From Luteimonas kalidii (GTDB lineage Bacteria; Pseudomonadota; Gammaproteobacteria; Xanthomonadales; Xanthomonadaceae), in contig NZ_JARXRO010000018.1 in NCBI RefSeq assembly GCF_029887935.1, positions 1 through 64,000 on the forward strand: 64,000 nt of DNA, in the 5' to 3' direction. The notes under the pieces were generated by a model that saw only the letters and a list, made by a program, of their open reading frames with translations, was not told the origin of the DNA and did not search any database. The position numbers and the translations under genes were made by a program. Shown piece after piece: positions 1-8,720 of this stretch (position 1 is its first letter; every line of letters starts with the position of its first letter).

Positions 1-582
1 TTCCAGCTCAAGGGCTGGCAGGTGCGCAAGCGCGCGATCGGCCACCGTCCCCGGATCCAGGCGCTGCCGTCGGTGGCCACGTCTCCCGACCAGCGCTGGG
101 CAACCGACCTGTGCCGCATCTGGGGCGGTCGTGATGGCTGGCTGACCCTGGCCCTGGTGATCGACTGCCACACCCGGCAGTTGCTGGGCTGGCAGCTGTC
201 GCGCAGTGGCAAGGCCAGCACGGCGGCGGCCGCGCTGGAGCAGGCGTTGATCATCCGCTACGGCACGCTGGGACGCGTGCCCGTGCCGTTCCTGCTGCGC
301 TCCGACAATGGCCTGGTGTTCACCAGTCGGCACTACACGAGGCTGGTGCGAGGCTACGGGCTCAAGCAGGAGTTCATCACCCCGCACTGCCCGCAGCAGA
401 ACGGGATGGTCGAGCGCGTCATCCGCACGTTGAAGGAGCAGTGCGCACACCGGCACCGCTTCGAGACCCAGCAGCACGCCATGCGCGTGATCGGTGACTG
501 GATCCAGTTCTACAACCACCGGCGCCCGCACCAGGCGCTGGGCATGAAAACCCCCGCCGAGGCCTATGCCTTAGCGGCCTGA
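1..582 (+). CDS. IS3-family transposase OrfB, 5'-truncated by window edge
   Basis: This is the catalytic (rve/DDE integrase) part of an IS3-family transposase, which joins the element's ends to target DNA. The reading frame is open from base 1 (FQLKGWQVRKR...). A GTG at 22 is only an internal codon, so the true start lies upstream. DDE residues are visible: Asp in the ATDLCRIW stretch, Asp in LRSDNG, and Glu in GMVERVIRTLKE. The C-terminal signature FYNHRRPHQALG is typical of the family. OrfB normally has about 270-290 residues; about 193 are present here. OrfB of this family is usually made by frameshifting from an upstream OrfA, which is not in view. No frameshift or stop is seen in the visible part, so the element may be active. 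Confidence 0.92.
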   Translation, partial: FQLKGWQVRKRAIGHRPRIQALPSVATSPDQRWATDLCRIWGGRDGWLTLALVIDCHTRQLLGWQLSRSGKASTAAAALEQALIIRYGTLGRVPVPFLLRSDNGLVFTSRHYTRLVRGYGLKQEFITPHCPQQNGMVERVIRTLKEQCAHRHRFETQQHAMRVIGDWIQFYNHRRPHQALGMKTPAEAYALAA

Positions 583-610
583 CCTGTGCAGGAACCGCTG
601 GGTCATTACA
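1..610 (+). mobile_element. IS3-family insertion sequence, right end (left part outside window)
   Basis: The first 582 bases encode the C-terminal part of an IS3-type transposase. About 28 bases after its stop the sequence reads GGGTCATTACA and then passes into the interrupted nei gene. Read on the other strand the element would begin TGTAATGACCC, the TGT...ACA type of end found in part of the IS3 family. I place the right terminus at 610 because the nei reading frame runs cleanly up to 611. The left terminus and any target duplication are outside the window, so the boundary is inferred. Confidence 0.75.
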
Positions 611-1163
611 CCTGCGCGATCAGCTGCCCGAGCTTGCGCGGCGGCAGTTCGCCCACGCGGGTTTCGGGGTGCACGCGGATGCGGAACAACACTTCGTTCT
701 TGATGATGTTGCCGACGCCGGCGAACACGTCCTGGTCGAGCAGGGCGTCGCAGACGAGCGTATCGGGCTGGCGTTGGAGCGTCCGGCGCGCCAGCGCGGG
801 GTCCCAGTCGGGCGACAGGACGTCCACGCGCCAGTCGTAGGTGTCGTCCAGGTCGCCTTCGACGTATTTCAGCGACGAGGCATAGAAGTAGAGCGTGCCG
901 TTGTCGAACCCGAGCGCGAGGCGCGGGGACTTCGGCTTGGGGTCGTCGATCCGGTACGAGCCGAACATCAGCATGTGCACGCGCAGGCTGAAGCTGCCGA
1001 ACTCGAGCAGGAAATGCTTGCCCCAGGTGCGCACCGCGACCACCCGGCGGCCCTGCATGCGCTGCAGATCGAGCGTGCTGTCGCCGGAGACGCCGCGCAC
1101 CGTCCTGCGGCAGAACTTCGTGGCCGCCTCGCGCAGGAGGACAAGGGAAGGGCCCTCAGGCAT
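606..1163 (-). pseudogene. nei: Endonuclease VIII-like DNA glycosylase (Nei), 3' end removed by IS insertion
   Basis: Nei-type glycosylases excise oxidised pyrimidines. The N-terminus MPEGPS holds the catalytic Pro2-Glu3 after removal of Met, and the segment CDALLDQDVFAGVGNIIKNE is the helix-two-turn-helix region. The frame stops after 185 residues, whereas this subfamily usually has about 240-260. The last codons (IAQV-stop) are built from host sequence up to 611 plus the first bases of the IS end, which supplies the stop. The end of the H2TH region and the whole C-terminal zinc finger needed for DNA binding are missing and should lie beyond the left end of the IS. Loss of function is likely. 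Its ATG overlaps the end of the upstream DUF72 gene by 8 nt, so the two were cotranscribed. Confidence 0.85.
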
Positions 1164-1917
1164 CGCGCCGGTTCCGGGCGGTAGGCATGGTCCCGCCCCC
1201 GAGCATGGACTGCAGCCGGGCCGCGTCCGCGACCGCGTGCCCGTGCGCGGTGTTGTCGAGGATCACCCACGCTGCGCCACGTCCGCGCGCGGCACGCACC
1301 TGCTCGGCGAGTGCACGCAGCGCGTCGTCCGGATACGCGCTGTAATACATGCGCGGCGCGCCATGCCAGCGCCAGTAGGTCCAGCGGGTGTCGCCGCCGG
1401 GCCGCGCGGCGTCCGGCACGCGTGCCGGGTCCGCGGCCACGCGCGTCACCGCGTGTGTGGAGAGCAGGTCGTCCACCCGCGGGGTGAACCAGCTGGCATG
1501 CCGGGGTTCGCACGCGAGCGGTGCGTCGCTGCGGCGACGGAACATGCGCAGGAACGCCGAGACCTGGCGCGCGTCGAATGCCAGGCTCGGCGGGAGTTGC
1601 AGCAGCAGTGCGCCGAGCCGACTGCCGAGGCCGTCGACTTCGGCCAGGAAGCGGTCCAGCGCCGGTCCCGTGCCGCGCAGCCTGAGTTCGTGCGAGACCG
1701 TGCGCGGCAGCTTCACCGAGAAACGGAAACCGCGCGGCACCGACGCGGCCCAGCGCCGGTAGGTCTCGCGCCGGTGCGGACGGTAGAACGAGGAGTTGAT
1801 CTCGACCGCATCGAAGCGCGTGGCGTAGCGCGCCAGCTGGCTGGCTCCGGGATCGAACAGGTCGCGGTGGCGGCCGGGGATCGACCAGCCCGCACAGCCC
1901 ACCCGGATCCGGCTCAT
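1156..1917 (-). CDS. DUF72 (YecE-like) family protein
   Basis: The 253-residue product MSRIRVGCAGWSIP... matches the DUF72/YecE family, TIM-barrel-like proteins whose biochemical function is not established. Family features visible are the N-terminal VGCAGWSIP strand, the FDAVEINSSFYR motif, FRFSVKLPRTVSH, and the late WVILDNTAHG motif. I chose the ATG at 1917 because the family begins there; the frame continues upstream without homology. Its stop overlaps the nei start (ATGCCTGA), so the pair forms an operon with a DNA-repair gene. That suggests, but does not show, a nucleic-acid related role. Confidence 0.85.
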   Translation of the reverse strand: MSRIRVGCAGWSIPGRHRDLFDPGASQLARYATRFDAVEINSSFYRPHRRETYRRWAASVPRGFRFSVKLPRTVSHELRLRGTGPALDRFLAEVDGLGSRLGALLLQLPPSLAFDARQVSAFLRMFRRRSDAPLACEPRHASWFTPRVDDLLSTHAVTRVAADPARVPDAARPGGDTRWTYWRWHGAPRMYYSAYPDDALRALAEQVRAARGRGAAWVILDNTAHGHAVADAARLQSMLGGGTMPTARNRRDA

Positions 1918-2035
1918 ACCGCTGGCGTCCCGCCGCTTGCGGGATGCGGAAGCCGCACGTCCGCGCGCACCACCGTCGCTGCGGCATCCCGCGTCCGTCG
2001 ACGACGGATCACCGCGCGCACCGACGCGCCTGCGG

Positions 2036-3199
2036 CTACGGTGTGAGCACGACCTTGCGGCATTCGTCCTCGCGGTCGTTGAAGATCTGGTAGCCCTTCG
2101 CCGCATCGGCCAGCGGCATCCGGTGCGAAATGATCACCTCCGGCGACAGCTTGCCTTCGCCGATCGCCTCGAGCAGTTCCGGCATCAGCCCCTGCACGTG
2201 GGTCTGCCCCATCTTGAACGTCAGGCCCTTGTCGAAGGCATCGCCGAACAGGAAGCCGTGGATGAAGCCGGTGTACACGCCCGGTACGCTGACGGTGCCG
2301 CCGCGGCGTGTCGCGGCGATGCACTGGCGCAGGGCCTTGCCGCTGGAGCCCTCGAGCTTGAGCGTGGTCAGCACGGTTTCGGTGGCGCTGCCCTTGGCCT
2401 CGAACCCGACCGCCTCGATGCTGGCATCCACGCCGCGACCGCCGGTGGCATCGACGATGGTCTGCGCGGGATCGTCCTCGTCGTCGAAGTTGATCGGCAG
2501 CACGCCGTAGGCCTGGCGCGCGAACTCGAGACGGTAGGGGTTGTGGTCGATCATGTAGATCGTCTCGGCGCCGAGCATGCGTGCGCATGCCGCCGACATG
2601 TAGCCGACCGGACCTGCGCCGAAGATCGCCACGCTCGAGCCCGGTTTGATGCCGGCATTGACCACGGCCTGGTAGCCGGTCGGCAGGATGTCGGACAGGA
2701 ACAGCACCTGGTCGTCCGACAGCGCATCGGGCACCGGCAGCGGGCCGACGTTGGCCTTGGGCACGCGCACCAGTTCCGCCTGTCCGCCCGGCACGCCACC
2801 GTACAGCGCGCTGTAGCCGAACAGCGCGGCCGGCGGCTTCATCGACTTGCGGTTCATCGCCGCGCCGGGGCCGGTATTGGTGGTCTCGCAGGCCGCGAAC
2901 TCGTCGAGCAGGCAGTGGAAGCAGCGGCCGCAGGCGATCACGAACGGGATCACCACGCGGTCGCCGGCCTTCACTTTGGTCACGTCGGGACCCGCCTCCT
3001 CGACGATGCCCATGAACTCGTGGCCGAGGATGTCGCCATCCTCCATGCCGGGGATCTTGCCGCGGTAGATGTGCAGATCGGATCCGCAGATCGCGGTGGC
3101 GGTAACGCGGACGATGATGTCGTCGGATTCAACGAGGATCGGATCGGGGACGGTCTCGACGCGGACGTCCTTCGATCCCTGATAGGTCAATGCCTTCAT
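2036..3199 (-). CDS. Zinc-dependent alcohol dehydrogenase (glutathione-independent formaldehyde dehydrogenase-like)
   Basis: This is a 387-residue MDR-superfamily dehydrogenase, cytosolic and NAD(P)-dependent. The catalytic zinc site is recognisable as CGSDLH (Cys near residue 38), GHEFMG (His-Glu) and the structural zinc loop CGRCFHC with a further Cys about eight residues later. The nucleotide-binding GAGPVG motif follows. The segment with [16 protein letters not shown] near the C-terminus is characteristic of the long-chain formaldehyde/alcohol dehydrogenases often annotated next to general stress genes. It is transcribed leftward and separated by about 108 nt from the upstream regulator gene. 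Substrate cannot be read from the sequence: an aldehyde/alcohol oxidoreductase is safe, formaldehyde is a guess. Confidence 0.85.
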   Translation of the reverse strand: MKALTYQGSKDVRVETVPDPILVESDDIIVRVTATAICGSDLHIYRGKIPGMEDGDILGHEFMGIVEEAGPDVTKVKAGDRVVIPFVIACGRCFHCLLDEFAACETTNTGPGAAMNRKSMKPPAALFGYSALYGGVPGGQAELVRVPKANVGPLPVPDALSDDQVLFLSDILPTGYQAVVNAGIKPGSSVAIFGAGPVGYMSAACARMLGAETIYMIDHNPYRLEFARQAYGVLPINFDDEDDPAQTIVDATGGRGVDASIEAVGFEAKGSATETVLTTLKLEGSSGKALRQCIAATRRGGTVSVPGVYTGFIHGFLFGDAFDKGLTFKMGQTHVQGLMPELLEAIGEGKLSPEVIISHRMPLADAAKGYQIFNDREDECRKVVLTP

Positions 3200-3307
3200 G
3201 GCGTGCTCGCTGCGCTCGGGAGGTCCGAGGCTGGACCAGCGGCGATCAATACGCCGTGATCGATTCGCAGCGTGTCGCGCGCGCCAGCTGCATCGCGTTC
3301 AGCGTGT

Positions 3308-4045
3308 TCAGCGGCGCGCGGTCTTCTTTTTTGCCGCGCCCGTGCTCCCGCTCGGGGGCGCGGCTGCATGCGTGCCGCCGGCCGGCGGCCGGATCCGTGC
3401 CGGCGCCGCCTTGCGCGCCGCGCCTTCCTCGCCGTGCAGGGTCATCAACGACTCCAGCAGCTGCTCGTCCGCGCTCGAGCACACGCCCAGCAGCAGCACC
3501 TCGTCGCAGCCTTCGGCGGCGATGTAGGCGTGGCCCATGTTCGAATCGATGTACACCGACTCGCCGGTCTCGAGCACCATCGGGTCGTAGAACTCGGTGT
3601 GCACCTCCATGCGTCCTTCCAGCACGTGGATGTATTCCTCGCCCGAGTGGCGCACCAGTTCGCCGAACTCCTCGATGGTCTTGGCGCGCACGCGGGTGAG
3701 CACCGGGATCATGCGCTTGCGGCGCAGCTCCGGGCACAGGTAGTAGTAGTCGTAGTTGGGCGTGTTGACGCGGATCGCGTCCTCGATCCGGCCGATGCTG
3801 CGGCGCGCCGTCACCGGCGGCTCCGGCGCCTCGGCCTGCTCGGCGAACAGTTCGGACATGCGCAGGTTGAGCCGCTGGCTGAGCTGCAGCAGCTTGTCGT
3901 AGGTCAGGGTCAGGCGGTCGTGCTCGACCTTGGACAGGGTCGAGAGCGGGATGCCGGAATGCTCGCTCATCTGCTTGAGCGTCCAGCCCTTGCGCGCCCG
4001 CAGCGAGCGCAGCAGTCCGCCGATGGTGGGGTGGTGCGATGTCAT
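3308..4045 (-). CDS. XRE-family transcriptional regulator with C-terminal cupin domain
   Basis: The 245-residue product has an N-terminal helix-turn-helix (about residues 8-63: LLRSLRARKGWTLKQMSEHSGIPLSTLSKVE) and a cupin_2 sensor domain (about 125-205) containing HSGEEYIHVLEG and DSNMGHAYIA. The Ala/Lys-rich tail AAKKKTARR is probably disordered. PuuR-type XRE-cupin regulators are usually repressors that bind a small metabolite or amine in the cupin. The gene diverges from the serine-hydrolase/dgcA operon. The intervening 274 nt hold an inverted-repeat operator that recurs before the TonB-receptor operon, so this protein is the best candidate to control both. That link is inferred from position. 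Confidence 0.88.
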   Translation of the reverse strand: MTSHHPTIGGLLRSLRARKGWTLKQMSEHSGIPLSTLSKVEHDRLTLTYDKLLQLSQRLNLRMSELFAEQAEAPEPPVTARRSIGRIEDAIRVNTPNYDYYYLCPELRRKRMIPVLTRVRAKTIEEFGELVRHSGEEYIHVLEGRMEVHTEFYDPMVLETGESVYIDSNMGHAYIAAEGCDEVLLLGVCSSADEQLLESLMTLHGEEGAARKAAPARIRPPAGGTHAAAPPSGSTGAAKKKTARR

Positions 4046-4208
4046 CCTTGCCGAAGCTCCCGGGCAGCGCCCGCTGGCGAATGGAATGTCCTGTGGAGGA
4101 TCATCATCGCCGCAGCGGGCGATGCGTGGGAAGGGCGCGGCCGCGTGGGGTCACGTGAGGCTGCGCCTGCAGGCCGCCGCCGCTGTACATGGGGACTTCC
4201 GGCACTGG

Positions 4209-4256
4209 TTGACAATTCTCTGATTGGGATCATTATCGCCAAATCAGGATAACCGG
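4209..4256 (+). promoter_or_regulatory. Promoter with inverted-repeat operator, copy 1
   Basis: A -35 TTGACA (4209-4214) is followed after 16 nt by a -10-like CATTAT (4231-4236). Over the -10 lies an imperfect inverted repeat, CTGATTGGG (4220-4228) and CCAAATCAG (4239-4247), 8 of 9 positions paired. Nearly the whole block (TTGACAATTCTCTGATT then GGATCAT-ATC, then ATCAGGATA-CCGGC) is repeated at 8607. An operator covering the -10 box fits repression. The adjacent XRE-cupin gene is the likely regulator, which is an inference. Confidence 0.75.
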
Positions 4257-4319
4257 CTGCGGTCACCCCGCGTCCCGGCCGTTCCTGCGCCCGCCAAGTC
4301 CCAGACCGGAGACCGTCCG

Positions 4320-6332
4320 ATGCGCGTGATTCCCCTGATCCTGAGCGGCTGGCTGCTGGCCGCCGGCCTCGCCGCCGCGCAGGAAGCCGCGGTCGCGCCG
4401 GACGCGGTCGCGCCCACGGTGCTGCCGGACACCGCCGACGCCGACGCCGCGCCGCTGCCGCTGCCCGACGCGGGCCCGGGCACGCTGGTGCGCGCCGACG
4501 TCGAAGCCTGGCTGGACGGCTTCATGCCCTACGCGCTCGCCGCCGGCGACATCGCCGGCGCGGTGGTGGTGGTGGTCAAGGACGGCCAGGTGCTGGTGCA
4601 GAAGGGCTACGGCTATTCGGACCTGGCCACGCGCGCGCCGGTGGATCCGGACGCCACGCTGTTCCGTCCCGGGTCGGTGTCGAAACTGTTCACCTGGACC
4701 GCGGTGATGCAGCTGGTGGAGCAGGGCAGGCTCGACCTCGACGCGGACGTCAACCAGTACCTCGATTTCGAGATGCCCGCCTACGAAGGCACCCCGGTCA
4801 CCCTGCGCCAGATCATGACCCACACGGCGGGGTTCGAAGAGCAGATCCGCGGACTGATCACCGCGCAGCAGGACGAGATCGTGCCGCTGGGCGACGCGCT
4901 CAAGCACTGGATTCCCGAGCGCATTCATGCGCCCGGCACCACGCCGGCGTATTCGAATTACGCCACCGCGCTCGCGGGCTACATCGTCGAGCGGGTGTCG
5001 GGCGAGTCGTTCGACGACTACGTCGATCGCCACATCTTCGAGCCGCTGGGCATGGCCCGATCCAGCTTCCGCCAGCCGCTGCCGCAGGCGCTGCTGGACG
5101 GCATGTCGAAGGGTTACGCGCGTGCGTCCGAAGGCGAGGCCAAGGACTACGAGTTCATCAGCCTCGCACCCGCGGGCAGCCTCGCCTCGACCGGCGCGGA
5201 CATGGCGCGCTTCATGATCGCGCACCTGCAGCGCGGCGCCTACGGCGATGCGCGCATCCTCGACGCGGCGACGGCCGAGCGGATGCATACCACCGGGCAG
5301 GCATCGGTCGGCCCGCTCAACCGGATGATGCTCGGCTTCTACGAGACCTCGGTGAACGGCCATCGCGCGATCGCGCACGGCGGCGACACGCAGTGGTTCC
5401 ACAGCGACCTGCAGCTGTTCCCGGACGACGGCGTCGGCGTGTTCGTGTCGATGAACAGCTCCGGTCGCGACGGCGCCACCGGGCATATCCGCAACGCGCT
5501 GGCGCGCGGCTTCGCCGACCGCTACCTGCCCGGCGACGGTGCGTCCGCGGGTCCGGGCGTCCCCGAGGACCAGGCGCGCGCGCATGCGCAGCAGATCGCG
5601 GGCACCTACACCAGCAGCCGCCGGCCGGACAGCAACGTGCTGTCGCTGGCCAACCTGCTCGGTCCGGTCAAGGTGGTGGCCAACGAGGACGGCACGATCA
5701 ACGTGACGCTCGCGCTGGGCCCCGGTGGCGCGCCCAAGACGTGGCGCGAGGTCGCGCCGTACCTGTGGCAGGACACCACCAGCACCGATCGCCTGGCGGC
5801 CGATGTCGTCGATGGCGAAGTCACGCGCTTCAGCATGGAACCGTACGCGCCGATCATGGTGTTCCAGCGCCTCTCGGCCTGGCAGGCGATGGCCCTGCCG
5901 CTGCTGGTCGCCAGCCTGGTGATCCTGCTGCTGACGGTGCTGGCCTGGCCGGTGTCGGCCCTGGTGCGCCGCTACTACCGCGCGCCGTACCGGCTGCAGG
6001 GCGCGGATGCGCGCATGCACCGGCTGGTGCGCATCGCCGCGCTGCTGGTGCTGGTGGCCATGGGCGCGGTGCTGGGGCTGGTGGTGGCGATGCTCAGCCA
6101 GCTGGAGATGACCAGCCCGTCCAACGACGGCCTGATCATCGCACTGCGGCTGTTCGCCACGATCGTGCTGCCGCTGGGCGCCGCGGTCGCGCTCTGGAAC
6201 GCCTGGCATGTGCTGCGCGGCAAGCGCCGTCTGCTGGCCAAGCTGTGGGCGGTGCTGCTGGCGCTGGCCTGCGTGTTCGTGCTGTGGACCGGCATCGTCC
6301 AGCACGTGATCGGCTTCGGCGCCAACTACTGA
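4320..6332 (+). CDS. Serine hydrolase (beta-lactamase/class C PBP fold) with C-terminal membrane segments
   Basis: The 670-residue precursor has a signal peptide (MRVIPLILSGWLLAAGLAAAQ) and a class-C beta-lactamase-like domain (about residues 60-390). The catalytic triad motifs are SVSK (Ser-x-x-Lys), YSN (Tyr-x-Asn) and HGG. A linker beta domain follows, then about four hydrophobic segments in the last 140 residues, so the enzyme is probably anchored in the inner membrane with its active site in the periplasm. Families of this layout act as D-aminopeptidases, peptidases or esterases; the substrate is not readable. The ATG at 4320 is chosen because the signal peptide begins there and GGAGA lies upstream. 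It is the first gene after the operator and is followed at 70 nt by the dgcA-like gene, which favours a role on D-amino-acid peptides. Confidence 0.85.
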   Translation: MRVIPLILSGWLLAAGLAAAQEAAVAPDAVAPTVLPDTADADAAPLPLPDAGPGTLVRADVEAWLDGFMPYALAAGDIAGAVVVVVKDGQVLVQKGYGYSDLATRAPVDPDATLFRPGSVSKLFTWTAVMQLVEQGRLDLDADVNQYLDFEMPAYEGTPVTLRQIMTHTAGFEEQIRGLITAQQDEIVPLGDALKHWIPERIHAPGTTPAYSNYATALAGYIVERVSGESFDDYVDRHIFEPLGMARSSFRQPLPQALLDGMSKGYARASEGEAKDYEFISLAPAGSLASTGADMARFMIAHLQRGAYGDARILDAATAERMHTTGQASVGPLNRMMLGFYETSVNGHRAIAHGGDTQWFHSDLQLFPDDGVGVFVSMNSSGRDGATGHIRNALARGFADRYLPGDGASAGPGVPEDQARAHAQQIAGTYTSSRRPDSNVLSLANLLGPVKVVANEDGTINVTLALGPGGAPKTWREVAPYLWQDTTSTDRLAADVVDGEVTRFSMEPYAPIMVFQRLSAWQAMALPLLVASLVILLLTVLAWPVSALVRRYYRAPYRLQGADARMHRLVRIAALLVLVAMGAVLGLVVAMLSQLEMTSPSNDGLIIALRLFATIVLPLGAAVALWNAWHVLRGKRRLLAKLWAVLLALACVFVLWTGIVQHVIGFGANY

Positions 6333-6402
6333 GCCACGCCGCGCCGGCGGCGTCGCCGCCGGCGCGATCTCTCCACGATCCGTCCACCCGGAGGCCCGCG
6401 CC

Positions 6403-7419
6403 GTGCCGGTCGAACTCGAACTGCACATCGAACCGCTGCCGCTGGCGGAACCCTTCCGCATCGCCGGCCACGTGTTCGAGGCGATGCCGGCGCTCGTGGT
6501 CACGCTGCGCGAGGGCGCGCACGTCGGCCGCGGCGAGGCCGCCGGCGTGTACTACAACGACGACGCGCCCGAGGCCATGCGCGCTACGCTGGAGTCGCTG
6601 CGCCCGAGGATCGAAGCCGGTCTCGACCGCGCCACGCTGCGCAAGGTCCTGCCGGCAGGCGGCGCCCGCAACGCGCTCGACTGCGCGCTGTGGGAACTCG
6701 AATCCAGGCGCGCGGGCGTGCCGGTGTGGCAACTGGCCGGCCTCGACGGGGTGCGCCCGCTGCTGACCACCTTCACTGTCGGCGCCGACGCCCCCGAGGT
6801 GATGGCCGAGCGCGCGGCCGCCTTCACCGGTGCGCGCGCGCTCAAGCTCAAGCTCACCGGCGAGGCCGTCCTCGACGCCGCGCGCGTGCGCGCGGTGCGT
6901 GCGCGTTGCCCGGCGCCGTGGATCGGCGTCGATGCCAACCAGGGCTACGGCGGCGACTCGCTACCGGCGCTGCTGCCGGCGCTGGTGGAATCGCGCGTGG
7001 CACTGCTGGAGCAGCCCTGCGTACGCGGCCGCGAGTACGAACTCGACGGGATCGTGCACGTCCCGCCGTTCGCCGCCGACGAGAGCATCCTCGACCTGGC
7101 CGAACTCGAGGCCCGCCACCACCGCTTCGACGTCATCAACATCAAGCTCGACAAGTGCGGCGGGCTCACCGAAGGCCTGATGATGGCGCGGCGCGCGCGT
7201 GCGCTCGGCAAGCAGGTGATGGTCGGCAACATGTGCGGCACCAGCCTGGCGGCGGCGCCGGCGTTCGTGCTGGGCCAGCTGTGCGACATCGTCGACCTCG
7301 ACGGCCCGGTGTTCCTGCGCCGCGACCGCAGCCCCGGCGTGGTCTACGACGACGGTTTCATCCACTGCCCGGACACGGTCTGGGGCCTGCACGCGACCCG
7401 CGCCGACGCCGCGGCATGA
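6403..7419 (+). CDS. dgcA: N-acetyl-D-glutamate racemase DgcA / dipeptide epimerase (enolase superfamily)
   Basis: This 338-residue mandelate-racemase/muconate-lactonizing-type enzyme shows the expected active site. It has the KxK motif in ALKLKLT (about 147-152), metal ligands Asp in VDANQ, Glu in LLEQP and Asp in ADES, and the opposing Lys in IKLDKCGG. Members of this branch are L-Ala-D/L-Glu epimerases or, in the recently described D-glutamate catabolic route, N-acetyl-D-Glu racemases (DgcA) working with DgcN. A dgcN homologue lies 3.7 kb downstream in the same presumed regulon, so DgcA is preferred, while a dipeptide epimerase acting on murein peptides remains possible. The start is GTG 6403 with GGAGG 8 nt upstream. 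The stop overlaps the next ATG (ATGA), showing translational coupling. Confidence 0.8.
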   Translation: MPVELELHIEPLPLAEPFRIAGHVFEAMPALVVTLREGAHVGRGEAAGVYYNDDAPEAMRATLESLRPRIEAGLDRATLRKVLPAGGARNALDCALWELESRRAGVPVWQLAGLDGVRPLLTTFTVGADAPEVMAERAAAFTGARALKLKLTGEAVLDAARVRAVRARCPAPWIGVDANQGYGGDSLPALLPALVESRVALLEQPCVRGREYELDGIVHVPPFAADESILDLAELEARHHRFDVINIKLDKCGGLTEGLMMARRARALGKQVMVGNMCGTSLAAAPAFVLGQLCDIVDLDGPVFLRRDRSPGVVYDDGFIHCPDTVWGLHATRADAAA

Positions 7420-8564
7420 CGCCCGCGGCCGCCAGCGCGCTGATCCCGGCCGACAACGCGTTCGCGCTGCTGGCGGTGTTCTTCGCGATCGCGGCGATCG
7501 GCGCGGGCCTGGAGCGCACCCGGGTCGGCAAGCGCGTGTCGGGCGTGATGCTGGTGATCGTGCTGGCGATCGTGCTGGCGCAGCTGCGCGTGATTCCCGC
7601 CACGGCGCCGGTGTACGGCGCGATCTGGACCTACCTGGTGCCGCTGGCGATCGCGCTGTACCTGATCCGCGCCGACCTGCTGGGAATCCTGGTCGAAGGC
7701 GGACGCACGCTGGCGGCGTTCGCGTTCGGCGCGGCGGGGGTGGTCGCGGGTGCCTGGCTGGGTGCGGCCTGGCTCGACCTGGGGGCGTTCGAGGCGCAAT
7801 ACGCCGCCGTGTTCAGCGCCACCTACGTCGGCGGCTCGATCAACTTCGCCGCGGTCGCCGAGGCCATCGGCTTCCGCGAGCCCACGGCCCTGGCGGCGGG
7901 CGTCGCGATCGACAACGTGGTCGGCCTGGGCTACCTGCTGGCCGTGGGCGCGTCCGCCTCCTGGCCGCTGTTCCAGCGCCACTTCGGGTGGCGATCGGAG
8001 CATCTGGCGGAGGCGGGCGATCCCGCGGGGCCCACGCAGCGCGTGCCGACGGTGTTCGACCTCGCGCTGGCGCTGGCGCTGGCCGCGCTCGCCTGCGCCG
8101 CGGGCGCCGCGATCGCCGCCGCCATGGGACATGCGCATTACGCGATCCTGTACACGACGGCGCTGATGGTGGCCATCGCCACCCTGGGTCGCCGCTGGCT
8201 GAAGGAGATCGCGGGGCCGGAGCTGGCCGCGACCCTGCTGATGTACCTGTTCTTCGCGGTGCTCGGCGCCGGCGCCGACCTGAGCGCGATGCTGGGGGCC
8301 GCGCCGGCGCTGTTCGCCTACGTGCTGGTGATCTTCGCGGTGCACCTGGTCTTCATCCTCGCCGGCGCGCGGCTGCTGCGGCTCAACCATGCCGAGATCA
8401 TCGTGGCGTCGACCGCCTGCATCGGCGGACCGCCGATCGCGGTCGCGTTCGCGGTCCTGTTCGGCTGGCGGCGCCTGGCGGTGCCGGCGGTGGCGACCGG
8501 CGTGCTGGGCTACGCCCTGGGCAACTTCGTCGGCATCGGCGTGTTCCGGTTGACGGGCGGCTGA
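7416..8564 (+). CDS. DUF819 family integral membrane protein
   Basis: The 382-residue protein is hydrophobic throughout with about ten predicted transmembrane segments. It carries the DUF819 (YjcL-like) signatures FSATYVGGSINFAAVAEA and the second-half repeat ASTACIGGPPIAVAFA, an internal pseudo-symmetry typical of carboxylate or amino-acid carriers. The function of the family is not established. It starts at ATG 7416, overlapping the dgcA stop by 4 nt, so the two are made together. By position it is the likely inner-membrane carrier for the substrate or product of the upstream hydrolase and DgcA. Confidence 0.82.
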   Translation: MTPAAASALIPADNAFALLAVFFAIAAIGAGLERTRVGKRVSGVMLVIVLAIVLAQLRVIPATAPVYGAIWTYLVPLAIALYLIRADLLGILVEGGRTLAAFAFGAAGVVAGAWLGAAWLDLGAFEAQYAAVFSATYVGGSINFAAVAEAIGFREPTALAAGVAIDNVVGLGYLLAVGASASWPLFQRHFGWRSEHLAEAGDPAGPTQRVPTVFDLALALALAALACAAGAAIAAAMGHAHYAILYTTALMVAIATLGRRWLKEIAGPELAATLLMYLFFAVLGAGADLSAMLGAAPALFAYVLVIFAVHLVFILAGARLLRLNHAEIIVASTACIGGPPIAVAFAVLFGWRRLAVPAVATGVLGYALGNFVGIGVFRLTGG

Positions 8565-8606
8565 GGAAGCGCCGTCCGGCGCGACTGTCGGGGTTTTCCA
8601 CCCGTG

Positions 8607-8653
8607 TTGACAATTCTCTGATTAGGATCATGATCCCTGATCAGGATATCCGG
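8607..8653 (+). promoter_or_regulatory. Promoter with inverted-repeat operator, copy 2
   Basis: This is the same element as at 4209: TTGACA (8607-8612), 16-nt spacer, -10-like CATGAT (8629-8634), and the inverted repeat CTGATTAGG (8618-8626) / CCTGATCAG (8636-8644), 8 of 9 paired. It sits about 70 nt before the TonB-receptor start. The first 17 bases are identical to copy 1 and most of the rest matches, with one single-base gap. Conservation outside the palindrome includes the -35 box, as expected of duplicated, co-regulated promoters. Confidence 0.75.
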
Positions 8654-8720
8654 CCGCCGCCCGCGCGGGCCGCCCGCCGGGTTCCAACCGTCCAGTCCTG
8701 TCTCCGGGGAGAGAACACCG

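Noticed and set aside
606..1163. nei as an intact short glycosylase
   Set aside because: The missing zinc finger, the stop codon formed at the IS junction and the good match up to the last residues all indicate truncation.
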